Part shown: piece by piece, positions 18,269 to 26,800 of the stretch
How the letters are laid out: every line of letters starts with the position of its first letter
Numbering within the stretch: position 1 is the first letter of the stretch
Source of the DNA: Bacteroidia bacterium
GTDB taxonomy: Bacteria > Bacteroidota > Bacteroidia > Bacteroidales > VadinHA17
Assembly: GCA_026391555.1 (NCBI GenBank)
Contig: JAPLEB010000136.1
Location: forward strand, 1 to 49,291
Direction of reading: 5' to 3'
DNA: 49,291 nt
The notes under the pieces: generated by a model
The model's input: only the letters and a program-made list of their open reading frames with translations
Told to the model about the DNA's origin: nothing
Databases searched by the model: none
Position numbers and translations under genes: made by a program

Positions 18269-19402
18269 ATGAAAAAACTTAAGATTTTAACTGTTGTTGG
18301 GACTCGTCCGGAGATAATACGTTTATCAAGGGTTATATCAAAACTTGATACAACTGAATCAATTGATCATGTCCTGGTTCATACGGGGCAAAACTATGAT
18401 TATGAGCTAAACGAGATTTTCTTCAGGGATCTTGAACTCCGGAAACCTGATTATTTTTTAAATTCGGCCGGAGGAAATGCAACTGAAACCATTGGTAAGG
18501 TTATTATAAATATAGACCCTGTTTTGGAAAAGGAGCAACCGGATGCTTTTTTGGTGTTGGGCGATACCAATAGCTGCCTGTGCACTATTCCTGCAAAAAA
18601 GAGGAAGATACCTGTTTTTCATATGGAAGCCGGAAACCGCTGTTTCGACCAACGGGTTCCCGAAGAGACCAACAGAAAAATAGTCGATCATATAAGCGAC
18701 ATAAACCTGACATATAGCGATATTGCCCGGGAATATCTTTTGCGTGAGGGCCTTAATGCAGACAGGATAATAAAAACAGGAAGCCCAATGTTTGAGGTTC
18801 TTAATCACTTTTTACCGAAAATAAAAGAATCCACAGTACTCTCTGAACTGGGACTGAACAGAGAGAACTATTTTGTTGTTTCTGCACACAGGGAGGAAAA
18901 CATAAACTCTGATAGAAACTTCAGGGAGTTGGTTAATACCATTAATTCAATTGCTGAGAATTATTTAATGCCGGTTATTGTATCAACACATCCCCGTACA
19001 CGCAACCAAATTGAACTGACCGGAACCAAATTTCATAAATTAGTTATACCGGGTAAACCATTCGGATTCCTTGACTATGTTTATCTGCAAATGAATGCTT
19101 TGGCTGTTTTATCCGATAGCGGAACAATTTCAGAAGAGTCCTCAATTTTGAATTTCCCGGCTCTTAATATTCGTGAAGCACATGAAAGGCCCGAGGCTAT
19201 GGAGGAGGCTTCTGTTATGATGGTTGGATTGAAGTATGATCGGATTTCACAAGGATTATCCATTCTGAAGGATCAAAAGAGGGGAGAGGAACGCACTTTA
19301 AGGATGGTCAACGATTACTCAATGCCCAATGTTTCAGATAAAGTGGTTCGGATAATTCTATCCTATATCGATTATGTAAACACTAATGTCTGGAAAAAAT
19401 AA
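18269..19402 (+). CDS. capG: UDP-N-acetyl-L-fucosamine synthase, WecB-type 2-epimerase (CapG/FnlC)
   Basis: 377-residue non-hydrolysing UDP-HexNAc 2-epimerase. Recognisable blocks are VVGTRPEIIRLSRVI at the N-terminus, VHTGQNYDYELNEIFF, HMEAGNRCFDQRVPEETNRK (catalytic acid region) and LSDSGTISEESSILNFPALN (nucleotide binding). GNRCFD fits the FnlC/WbjD branch rather than housekeeping WecB. It performs the last step of the UDP-L-FucNAc pathway, C2 epimerisation of the L-talo intermediate. It starts two bases after capF and ends the operon-like run; a palindrome-rich gap of 121 bases follows. Confidence 0.93.
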   Translation: MKKLKILTVVGTRPEIIRLSRVISKLDTTESIDHVLVHTGQNYDYELNEIFFRDLELRKPDYFLNSAGGNATETIGKVIINIDPVLEKEQPDAFLVLGDTNSCLCTIPAKKRKIPVFHMEAGNRCFDQRVPEETNRKIVDHISDINLTYSDIAREYLLREGLNADRIIKTGSPMFEVLNHFLPKIKESTVLSELGLNRENYFVVSAHREENINSDRNFRELVNTINSIAENYLMPVIVSTHPRTRNQIELTGTKFHKLVIPGKPFGFLDYVYLQMNALAVLSDSGTISEESSILNFPALNIREAHERPEAMEEASVMMVGLKYDRISQGLSILKDQKRGEERTLRMVNDYSMPNVSDKVVRIILSYIDYVNTNVWKK

Positions 19403-19425
19403 GGTCTATCTTCTTAACTTTTGTC

Positions 19426-19496
19426 CCCGCCGAAGCGGGATTTCGTCTCCGCCAGCTGGCGGATACTCAACTTTTTCCTCCCGATAGCTATCGGGA
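19426..19496. repeat. Cluster of three palindromes between capG and wzx
   Basis: Within 71 bases there are CCCGC-cgaa-GCGGG (19426-19439), TCCGCCAGCTGGCGGA (19448-19463) and TCCCGATAGCTATCGGGA (19479-19496). The third recurs exactly at 8619 and 26736. They may serve as transcript-end hairpins or be copies of short dispersed palindromes; GC content is far above the flanks. Confidence 0.75.
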
Positions 19497-19523
19497 TGTC
19501 TTTTATCTTAAGTTAGATCTTTG

Positions 19524-20813
19524 ATGACCCGAATCGAGCTATTCCAATCTCTTAAGCGATCAGAGTTACTGAGGAATACCTCAATTCTTATATCAGGCAC
19601 AGCATTAGCCCAGTTAATCCCCATTTTACTCCAGCCAATCTTAAGGAGATATTATTCTCCGGACATCTTTGGAGCTTATGCCGTTTACCTGAGTCTGGTC
19701 GGGATACTTGCTATTATTTCTTCCTTTAAATATGAACTCGCCATTATTTTACCGCGCAAAAACAGTGAGGCGGCTAATATTTTCTTTTTAACAATACTGA
19801 TAAACATAATATTTAATATTTTATTGGTTTTTATAATACTTATCTGGAAAACCAAAATACTTCATTTCTTTAATTTGTCGGAAAAATTTTCTGATTATCT
19901 GTACTTTGTTCCTCTTGGTATTTTCTTCTATAGTTTTTATCAGAGCATTAATTACTGGTTGATCAGAAAGAAAGGCTTTTTCCCTATTTCGGTCAATAAA
20001 TTTGTTCGAAGAGGATTTGAAGGATGTGCACAGCTTATATTTAAATTTGCAAAAAATTCTCATGGAATTATTTTCGGAGACCTGGTTGGACATTTTGCAA
20101 ATATAATCTCCGGGATCTATCAGGGGAGAAAAAGAGGCCTTTCGTTAGGTCTTTTGAGCCCGGGTAAGATTAAATATGTGGCACTCAAATACTCTGAATT
20201 TCCAAGATTTAATGTAATTCCCAGTTTTATGAGCGCATGTAGCTTTCTATTACCTGTTATTCTGATAAATAAGTTTTTCTCATCTGAAATAACAGGTTTT
20301 TTTGACCTTTCAAAATTACTACTATCAATTCCGTTAGCCCTGATTTCCACTTCAATTTCCAATGTCCTGTTGCAGAGTATCTCTGAGAAATTCAAAATTG
20401 ATAAGAGTTTAAAAAAAGATTTGTTACTTATTCTTGGCATTGTATCGGTTATTGCAACAGTTGAAATAATAGTCATTACTTTTTTTGGTGTTGAATTGTT
20501 TAAATTGATCTTTGGTGAATTATGCGGGTTTTCGGGAAGAATATCGCAGATTCTGGTTTGGTCCTATGCATTGAATTTCTTTGCTGCTTCCTTTAGTGCC
20601 ATCTTTATTTCGATGAACAAAATAAAGTTACTGAGTATATGGCAATTGTTTTATTTTTTTTCCATTCTTTCTTTGACATTATTCAGAAATTATGAATTCC
20701 TCGATTTTCTAAAAATTTATGTATCCATTGAGGTATTTTGTTACTTAATCATAATTATTTTAATGATTTATATTGTGCTGGGGTATGAAAAAAGACTTAA
20801 AACTCAGGTTTAG
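19524..20813 (+). CDS. wzx: Wzx-type lipid-linked oligosaccharide flippase
   Basis: 429-residue polytopic membrane protein with about 12 hydrophobic segments, of the polysaccharide export (MOP/Wzx) superfamily. The start region GTALAQLIPILLQPILRRYYSPDIFGAYAVYL is highly characteristic, and the ATG at 19524 is preferred over a TTG three bases upstream. It would move undecaprenyl-linked repeat units across the inner membrane for polymerisation by one of the two polymerase-like proteins in the locus. Sequence of flippases diverges with substrate, so the sugar specificity cannot be inferred. Confidence 0.9.
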   Translation: MTRIELFQSLKRSELLRNTSILISGTALAQLIPILLQPILRRYYSPDIFGAYAVYLSLVGILAIISSFKYELAIILPRKNSEAANIFFLTILINIIFNILLVFIILIWKTKILHFFNLSEKFSDYLYFVPLGIFFYSFYQSINYWLIRKKGFFPISVNKFVRRGFEGCAQLIFKFAKNSHGIIFGDLVGHFANIISGIYQGRKRGLSLGLLSPGKIKYVALKYSEFPRFNVIPSFMSACSFLLPVILINKFFSSEITGFFDLSKLLLSIPLALISTSISNVLLQSISEKFKIDKSLKKDLLLILGIVSVIATVEIIVITFFGVELFKLIFGELCGFSGRISQILVWSYALNFFAASFSAIFISMNKIKLLSIWQLFYFFSILSLTLFRNYEFLDFLKIYVSIEVFCYLIIIILMIYIVLGYEKRLKTQV

Positions 20814-20875
20814 TTGTTTTTTCAGGATCGGCTTAACAGCATATTAATATTAGTAACATTTGAGTATTTAGCGAT

Positions 20876-22102
20876 ATGAGTTTAAAACTTTTCACAATAA
20901 GTTCAATGTATCCCGGGAACCTGGGATCATTCTATAAACGGTTTAATGGATTAAAAAATTTATCTTATGATGAGCACTATAACTTACTTCTGAATGATAC
21001 CACAGAGTTTGTCGGATCATATACAAAGACTTTCAGAAAACTTGGCATTGATGCAAAATGCGTTATTGCAAGCGATTTTATACTACAAAACAAATGGAGA
21101 TCTGAAAATTGTAATAAATCCGGAAACGATAAAAAGGTACTTTTTGAACAGGTTAAAAGATTTCAACCTGAAATTCTTAGCATTGAAAATTTAAGTTACA
21201 CCGACAAAGAGTGGCTGGAAAATATAAGAGAGAGTGTCAAAAGCATAAAATTGATAATAGCCCATCATAGTTCGCCTATTGGTCCAAAAATTATTGAACG
21301 ATTACAATATGTCGATTTTGTAATAACCTGTACCCCCGGATTAAAGCAGGATATGGAAAACAAAGGTTTTCGTTCATACCTTGTTTATCATGGATTTGAT
21401 AAAGAACTTCTAAGCAGGATAAACCAGGATAATATTTTTCCGCAAAATAATCTCATTTTTTCAGGTTCACTTTCACCCGGGGCAGGTTTCCATGGAGATA
21501 GAATCGATTTAGTTGAGAACATTCTTAAAGCTGATTTAGATATTGCTTTATATGTAAACCTTGAGAAGAGATATAAAATCATAGCAAAACAATCAATAAA
21601 TCTGGTAAATGAGTTTCTCAAAAAGATTAAGATGACCAGGCTTCGGAATTATATTCCATTGCTTCAATATGAGGAAACATCAATAAGAAACTATTCGGAT
21701 ACCTTACTTGAGAAAAAGCAACAACCGGTTTTTGGAATAGATATGTACAACTTGTTTAAAAATTCTAAAATAGTTTTAAATTTCCATATAGGTGTTGCAG
21801 GAAATTATGCAGGAAATATGAGACTATTTGAAGTGACAGGCGTTGGAAGTTGCTTATTAACAGACAACAAGGCAAATCTAAGCGATTTATTTATTCCTGG
21901 TAAAGAAGTTGTTGTTTATGACAGTATGGAAGATTGCATTGAGAAAGCAAAATGGCTCCTTGATAATGAAGATGAACGGGTGAAAATTGCCCGGGCCGGT
22001 CAACAAAAAACCCTGATATCACATACCGTTGAGAACAGGTGCAGTCTAATTCTAAAAATCATTGATAATGAATTGAACAATAAGAAAATTAATAAAATCT
22101 AA
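20876..22102 (+). CDS. Glycosyltransferase, CgeB/GT4-like
   Basis: 408-residue protein. The C-terminal third matches the glycosyltransferase domain found in CgeB-type proteins (NMRLFEVTGVGSCLLTDNKA, then IPGKEVVVYDSMEDCIEKAK and VENR), where the Glu in LFEVTG is the usual donor-phosphate contact. The N-terminal half (MSLKLFTISSMYPGNLGSFY) fits the acceptor domain but is poorly conserved. It is followed by the oxidoreductase gene after one base, so the three genes to 24244 form one translational unit. The sugar transferred is unknown; a WbpB/WbpE-derived uronate is a reasonable guess from position only. Confidence 0.78.
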   Translation: MSLKLFTISSMYPGNLGSFYKRFNGLKNLSYDEHYNLLLNDTTEFVGSYTKTFRKLGIDAKCVIASDFILQNKWRSENCNKSGNDKKVLFEQVKRFQPEILSIENLSYTDKEWLENIRESVKSIKLIIAHHSSPIGPKIIERLQYVDFVITCTPGLKQDMENKGFRSYLVYHGFDKELLSRINQDNIFPQNNLIFSGSLSPGAGFHGDRIDLVENILKADLDIALYVNLEKRYKIIAKQSINLVNEFLKKIKMTRLRNYIPLLQYEETSIRNYSDTLLEKKQQPVFGIDMYNLFKNSKIVLNFHIGVAGNYAGNMRLFEVTGVGSCLLTDNKANLSDLFIPGKEVVVYDSMEDCIEKAKWLLDNEDERVKIARAGQQKTLISHTVENRCSLILKIIDNELNNKKINKI

Positions 22103-22103
22103 A

Positions 22104-23123
22104 ATGAATAAGTTGAAATTCGCAATAGTGGGTTGTGGTAGGATCGCGGAAAGACATGCAGAACAAATAGCTCGTTTGGCAAAGCTGGAGGCTGTATGCG
22201 ATATAGTTGAAACACAGGCAAATAAACTTGGACAAAAGTATGGATCAAAAGTCTATTATAACATTGATGATTTACTTTTAAATGAAAAAGAGATAGATGT
22301 GGTTTCAATTTGCTCCCCAAACGGACTACATTCCGAACATTCAATCAAGGTGTTTCGCAAAGGATTTCATGTTTTATGTGAAAAACCGATGGCAATAAGT
22401 GTTTTTGATTGCGGAGAAATGATAAAAGAAGCCGAGAGAGCAAATAAAAGGCTTTTTATCGTAAAACAAAATCGTTATAATCCACCGGTTCAGGCTATTA
22501 AAGAAGCTCTTGATGAAAACAGGCTTGGAAAAATATTTAGTATTCAATTGAATTGTTTTTGGAATCGTAATCCTGAATATTATGCTCAATCAGATTGGAA
22601 AGGCACTAAAAATCTTGATGGTGGAACCCTTTTTACACAATTCAGCCATTTTATAGATCTTCTGTATTGGCTGTTTGGAGATGTTAAAAATGTTGAAGCC
22701 GTTACCAAAAATTTTATGCACGATCAGATCATAGAGTTTGAAGATACCGGTGTAGCTTTGATTGAATTCTATAATGGGATAATCGGGACCATTAACTATA
22801 ATGTAAATAGCTATTTAAAGAATATGGAGGGCTCTTTAACTATTTTTGGAGAATTGGGAACTGTTAAAATTGGAGGTCAGTATTTAAATGAACTTGAATA
22901 TCAGAATATCAGGGATTTTAAAATTACTAACCTGCCAGCTGGAAATCCTCCCAATAATTATGGGCAGTATGTAGGATCAATGTCTAATCATAACAAAGTA
23001 TATGAGAATGTAATTGAGGTGTTAGTAAATCAGGGAATAATTGCTACTAACGGTTTCGAAGGATTAAAAACAGTTGAGATAATTGATAAGATATATACTG
23101 CTGCTAAAAAGAATTTAAAATGA
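22104..23123 (+). CDS. wbpB: Gfo/Idh/MocA-family dehydrogenase (WbpB/WlbA-like)
   Basis: 339-residue NAD-dependent sugar oxidoreductase. The Rossmann motif FAIVGCGRIAERHAE is at the N-terminus, the family motif is CEKPMA, and the active-site helix lies in DGGTLFTQFSHFIDLLYWLFG. WNRNPEYYAQSDWKGT supports the WlbA/WbpB subgroup, which oxidises C3 of UDP-GlcNAc-uronate. Its stop overlaps the next start by four bases (ATGA), and the next gene is the WbpE-like aminotransferase that uses the 3-keto product. The WbpA dehydrogenase and WbpD acetyltransferase of the full pathway are not in the window. Confidence 0.82.
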   Translation: MNKLKFAIVGCGRIAERHAEQIARLAKLEAVCDIVETQANKLGQKYGSKVYYNIDDLLLNEKEIDVVSICSPNGLHSEHSIKVFRKGFHVLCEKPMAISVFDCGEMIKEAERANKRLFIVKQNRYNPPVQAIKEALDENRLGKIFSIQLNCFWNRNPEYYAQSDWKGTKNLDGGTLFTQFSHFIDLLYWLFGDVKNVEAVTKNFMHDQIIEFEDTGVALIEFYNGIIGTINYNVNSYLKNMEGSLTIFGELGTVKIGGQYLNELEYQNIRDFKITNLPAGNPPNNYGQYVGSMSNHNKVYENVIEVLVNQGIIATNGFEGLKTVEIIDKIYTAAKKNLK

Positions 23124-24244
23124 ATCAACCCAATATGATACCTCTTGTTGATCTGAAAGCACAATATTTTGGCTTAAAAGAAGAGATAGATAAGGCAATT
23201 AGTGATTGTATTGTTGAAGGTAACTTTATTAAAGGCAAAATAGTTACTGAATTTGAAAATGCATTTTCACAATACCTTGGGGCAGATTACTGTGTGGGTT
23301 GTGGAAACGGAACAGATGCCCTTGAGTTAATTTTGAAATCACTGAATATTGGACCCGGTGACGAAGTAATTGTACCTGCATTGACCTGGATTGCAACAGC
23401 AGAAGCCGTCAATAATGTTGGCGCTGAACCTGTTTTTGTTGATATTGATCAGAATAATTATACAATTGATATTCGTAAAATTGAAGAAAAAATAACAAAA
23501 AAGACCAAAGCAATAATCCTGGTGCATTTATATGGTTGCCCTGCTGATCTGGAAGAAATCATCAGAATTGCCAAAAAGTATGGATTATTTATTGTTGAAG
23601 ATTGTGCTCAGGCACATGGAGCAGAGTATTTCGGGAAAAAGATCGGAACTTACGGGATTGCTTCAGCTTTCAGTTTTTTCCCCAGCAAAAATCTTGGTGC
23701 ATTCGGAGATGGGGGGGCCATAGTCACAAATAATCAGGAGTTGGCAAACAGTGCGAGAATGATATCAAATCATGGACAACTTCATACGAGACATTCACAT
23801 TTAGTAATAGGAAGAAATAGTCGTTTAGATAGCATTCAGGCTTCAATACTTAAAGCTAAACTTCCATATCTTGATAAATGGAATAGAAATCGTATTGAAG
23901 CTTCACAGCACTACATATCAAGACTGGAGGGAATGGGCTCAATAATTTTGCCGCGTGTTGAACAAAATAAAACCCATGTTTATCATCTTTTTGTTATCCG
24001 GAGTCAGAAGAGAGAAAAACTGATTGAAGTTCTTAACAAGAGCAACATTTCATGTAGTATCCATTATCCAAAACCTTTGCCATTTCTTGACGCTTACAAT
24101 TATAAAAAACATAAATTGGAAGATTTTCCTATTGCAGTTAAAATTACAAATGAGATATTATCTATTCCGATATTTCCGGAAATAACGGATTCACAAGTAG
24201 ATACAATTTGTGATCACATTTTGAAAATTCATAAAACATTTTGA
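23120..24244 (+). CDS. wbpE: UDP-3-keto-hexuronate aminotransferase (WbpE-like, DegT family)
   Basis: 374-residue PLP enzyme, third DegT-family member of the locus. MIPLVDLKAQYFGLKEEIDK at the start and GCGNGTDALELILKSLNIGPGDEVIVP are typical for WbpE/WlbC. The PLP lysine is K190 in FFPSKNLGAFGDGG, and [13 protein letters not shown] gives the ring-stacking and Asp contacts. Tight ATGA coupling to the WbpB-like gene indicates joint action: oxidation at C3, then transamination to a 3-amino uronate. It closes the nucleotide-sugar part of the locus; a 253-base spacer follows. Confidence 0.83.
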   Translation: MNQPNMIPLVDLKAQYFGLKEEIDKAISDCIVEGNFIKGKIVTEFENAFSQYLGADYCVGCGNGTDALELILKSLNIGPGDEVIVPALTWIATAEAVNNVGAEPVFVDIDQNNYTIDIRKIEEKITKKTKAIILVHLYGCPADLEEIIRIAKKYGLFIVEDCAQAHGAEYFGKKIGTYGIASAFSFFPSKNLGAFGDGGAIVTNNQELANSARMISNHGQLHTRHSHLVIGRNSRLDSIQASILKAKLPYLDKWNRNRIEASQHYISRLEGMGSIILPRVEQNKTHVYHLFVIRSQKREKLIEVLNKSNISCSIHYPKPLPFLDAYNYKKHKLEDFPIAVKITNEILSIPIFPEITDSQVDTICDHILKIHKTF

Positions 24245-24497
24245 ATTTCCGCAAGCATATTTTATAAAATATAATATGAGTATCGGTTATAATACACATA
24301 AATGCATTGATTTTTCTGCTTGTTTTCATAATGTCTTGAACCTTTTGTCTTTAGCCTTTTATCTTTTGTCTTTTTTGAAGTTTGTGAACGGCGAAGCCCT
24401 CAACGAAGTTAATTAAACAGGCTAATCTGTTAAAGTAGAATTAATATCATTTTTTTCGACATTTTTTATTAATTTGCAAAATATCGAATGTCTTAAA
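24245..24497 (+). other. Spacer before deacetylase module B
   Basis: No gene is seen. A pyrimidine-rich run of CTTTTGTCTTT-like repeats lies at about 24340-24378. TAATTTGC at about 24470-24477, 20 bases before the ATG at 24498, resembles a shortened Bacteroidota -7 element, but no matching -33 TTTG is present, so a promoter here is only a suggestion. Confidence 0.4.
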
Positions 24498-25433
24498 ATG
24501 GAGGGTTTGCGAAAAGATAAAGTTGTGAAATCGGGTACATTTTTATTGAACGGGCAGTTAATATTATTCCTATTATTTCTTGTTAATTTTTTGGGATGTA
24601 AAAAGGAGGAGGAGGTATTCTATCCTGAATCAGACAGGTCAATACAAATTACTGATGATATTGTTATTGATAACGGGGTCAAACTTACAAAACCCATCTT
24701 TAACTATTCGTATTATGATAATTTTTTAAGTTACCTGTCCGCTTCAGATCACTTTCTTATAGTTTCATTAAAGGATTTCAAGAACACTACATCTGAAGAT
24801 AAGGTTGTTCTATCACTGAGGTATGATATTGACGAAAATATAAATGCTGCTGTAAAACTTGCATACAGGGAACATAAATATGGTATAAAATCAACCTATT
24901 TCGTTTTACATACTGCAACCTACTACGGCCAAAAAATTGGACCCTGTTTTAAAAGAAACGATAACATTATTTTCTATCTGAAAAAATTACAGGACGATTT
25001 TGGTCATGAAATTGGATTTCATAATGATCTGGTAACTCTCCAACTTATGTATGAAATACCCCCTAAAGAGTATCTGAAGAATGAATTAGCCTATCTTAGA
25101 GAAAACAATATTCATATTTGGGGCACTACTTATCATGGATCGCAATACTGTTACATATACAAATATTATAATGCATATTTCTGGAAAGAATATCCAGATA
25201 ACGGTTGGAATTATGAATATATTACAAAGGGTTATAAGACTCTGAAAATTGAAAAAGATAGTCTTAAAACTTATAATTTTACTTATGAAGGAGGCCTGTT
25301 AAATGAAGATTATTTTTTTGCTGATTGTTTTTTTATTGATGGAAAAAGGTGGAACATGAGTATGGTTAATCTCGACACAATAAAACCTGGTAAAAAGGTG
25401 ATAATATTATTGCATCCTGCAAATTGGGATTGA
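24498..25433 (+). CDS. Polysaccharide-deacetylase-like lipoprotein (module B)
   Basis: 311-residue paralogue of the product of 4797-5675. The start at 24498 (MEGLRKDKVV) leaves a lipoprotein signal ending in LVNFLGC. Conserved sites are RYDID (Y109, D110, D112), HEIGFHND (H170, E171, H175), YHGS and a C-terminal LLHPANWD. The first metal-site His of module A (H88) is Tyr here, so the metal site or the activity may differ. The O-antigen ligase-like gene starts five bases after the stop. Predicted to be anchored in a membrane and face the periplasm; a role in tailoring the polysaccharide is inferred. Confidence 0.75.
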   Translation: MEGLRKDKVVKSGTFLLNGQLILFLLFLVNFLGCKKEEEVFYPESDRSIQITDDIVIDNGVKLTKPIFNYSYYDNFLSYLSASDHFLIVSLKDFKNTTSEDKVVLSLRYDIDENINAAVKLAYREHKYGIKSTYFVLHTATYYGQKIGPCFKRNDNIIFYLKKLQDDFGHEIGFHNDLVTLQLMYEIPPKEYLKNELAYLRENNIHIWGTTYHGSQYCYIYKYYNAYFWKEYPDNGWNYEYITKGYKTLKIEKDSLKTYNFTYEGGLLNEDYFFADCFFIDGKRWNMSMVNLDTIKPGKKVIILLHPANWD

Positions 25434-25438
25434 GTTTT

Positions 25439-26731
25439 ATGATAAAATTTTACAAAAATATTCTGGATAGGAATTTGTGGTCAACAGGTTCAATTACATA
25501 TTATTTTGCTTTTATAACAATGATTATTATACCAGTCTATCATTGGTTTCTTCCTCCATTTATGATCCTGTGGGGTGTTTTCTGGTTATTTGAGATCAGG
25601 ACAAGAACAAAAGATATACAACACATAACACCTCATAACAAATTACTTTTTATTTTATTCATTTTATTTTTTGCGTGGCAGATAACAGGCATGCTATATT
25701 CAAACAACCCAAAAGAGGGCTGGAGGAATATTACCCTGCGACTTTCTCTATTTATTTTCCCATTAGTATTAATATCCCCTGGCGACCTGATACGACAAAA
25801 AGTCAATATTTTATTACGTTTATTTGCTATAAGTACTTTCTTTTATTTAATAATTTGCTGCGGATATGCTTTATATAGATCAATTAATTTTCAAAATGGG
25901 ATCATAACTTTTAATTCACATCCACCTGTCTATACATGGTTGAATTATTTTTATGCATCAGAATTAGCAATTTTTCAGCATCCATCTTATCTTTCAATGT
26001 ACGCCCTTTTTTCTGCTTTCATAGCATTTGAATCTTTTTTTGACAGGCTAATTTCAAAGAATCAACGTATTTGTTGGTTAGTAGTTAGTATCATTTTATT
26101 TGTTTCAATATATTTTCTTTCATCAAGAGCTGCGATATTAACTGCAATAATTACAGTTCCTGTTTACGTTTTTCAAAAATTCCGGATGAGAGGCGAAAAT
26201 AGATATTTAGGAATAAGCATGTTAGTTGGGATGCTTATATTATTACCAATATTATTAACCAACCCCCGTATTAATAAATACCTGAAATGGAGGTCCGGTA
26301 AGGAGTTAAGTGATATGGCATTAAAAGAGGGCAGGATAACTATCTGGAATACGGTCAATAATATTATGAAACAAAACATTGTTTTTGGAGTAGGTACCGG
26401 AGACATACAAGATGAATTGAATAAAGAGTATGTCAAATCAGGTAATATTAAATTGGCAGAAGGTAATGTTAATACCCATAATCAGTATATCGAGGTAATG
26501 GTTGAAAATGGATTAATTGGGCTGGTTCTTTTTTTGTCGATTTTTGGAATGATGCTATATATATCTATTTCGGAGAAGAATCTCATTTACATGATATTTA
26601 TTCTTATAGTACTTTTTTCTTTTATATTTGAGACTATGCTGAACAGGTTAGCGGGGGTTTCATTTTTTGCCCTGTTTTCTTTCCTCCTTCTACATATTGA
26701 TACAAACGAGAGGAATTTAAGCCCTCTTTAG
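25439..26731 (+). CDS. O-antigen ligase/polymerase (Wzy_C-like)
   Basis: 430-residue polytopic protein with about 10-11 membrane segments and normal size for the family. The ATG at 25439 is chosen; the in-frame TTG at 25424 lies within the upstream gene. The conserved Arg is in FLSSRAAIL, followed by the large periplasmic loop (GRITIWNTVNNIMK, VFGVGTGDI) with THNQYIEVMVENGLIG carrying the conserved His. It could polymerise repeat units or ligate the finished chain to lipid A core or another acceptor. Together with the 948-residue protein at 5706 the locus has two such enzymes, which could divide the two jobs. Confidence 0.85.
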   Translation: MIKFYKNILDRNLWSTGSITYYFAFITMIIIPVYHWFLPPFMILWGVFWLFEIRTRTKDIQHITPHNKLLFILFILFFAWQITGMLYSNNPKEGWRNITLRLSLFIFPLVLISPGDLIRQKVNILLRLFAISTFFYLIICCGYALYRSINFQNGIITFNSHPPVYTWLNYFYASELAIFQHPSYLSMYALFSAFIAFESFFDRLISKNQRICWLVVSIILFVSIYFLSSRAAILTAIITVPVYVFQKFRMRGENRYLGISMLVGMLILLPILLTNPRINKYLKWRSGKELSDMALKEGRITIWNTVNNIMKQNIVFGVGTGDIQDELNKEYVKSGNIKLAEGNVNTHNQYIEVMVENGLIGLVLFLSIFGMMLYISISEKNLIYMIFILIVLFSFIFETMLNRLAGVSFFALFSFLLLHIDTNERNLSPL

Positions 26732-26735
26732 GGGG

Positions 26736-26753
26736 TCCCGATAGCTATCGGGA
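26736..26753. repeat. Palindrome TCCCGATAGCTATCGGGA (third copy)
   Basis: Perfect 18-bp palindrome just after the stop codon, identical to copies at 8619-8636 and 19479-19496. The preceding CTTTAGGGGGT is part of the same common intergenic motif. Confidence 0.85.
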
Positions 26754-26771
26754 GGTGGTAAAAATACCGGA

Positions 26772-26800
26772 AAGGGAGCCGCAAGCTCCCTTTATTTTTT
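26772..26800 (+). terminator. Rho-independent terminator at the end of the polysaccharide locus
   Basis: A 9-bp perfect stem, AAAGGGAGC and GCTCCCTTT, with a five-base loop (CGCAA) is followed by ATTTTTT. It sits between two convergent genes and ends the + strand transcript; the complementary strand has less of a U tract. Confidence 0.85.

Noticed and set aside
24340-24378. Pyrimidine-rich CTTTTGTCTTT run as a structured RNA
   Set aside because: There is no complementary purine tract nearby and hence no fold; it looks like simple sequence.
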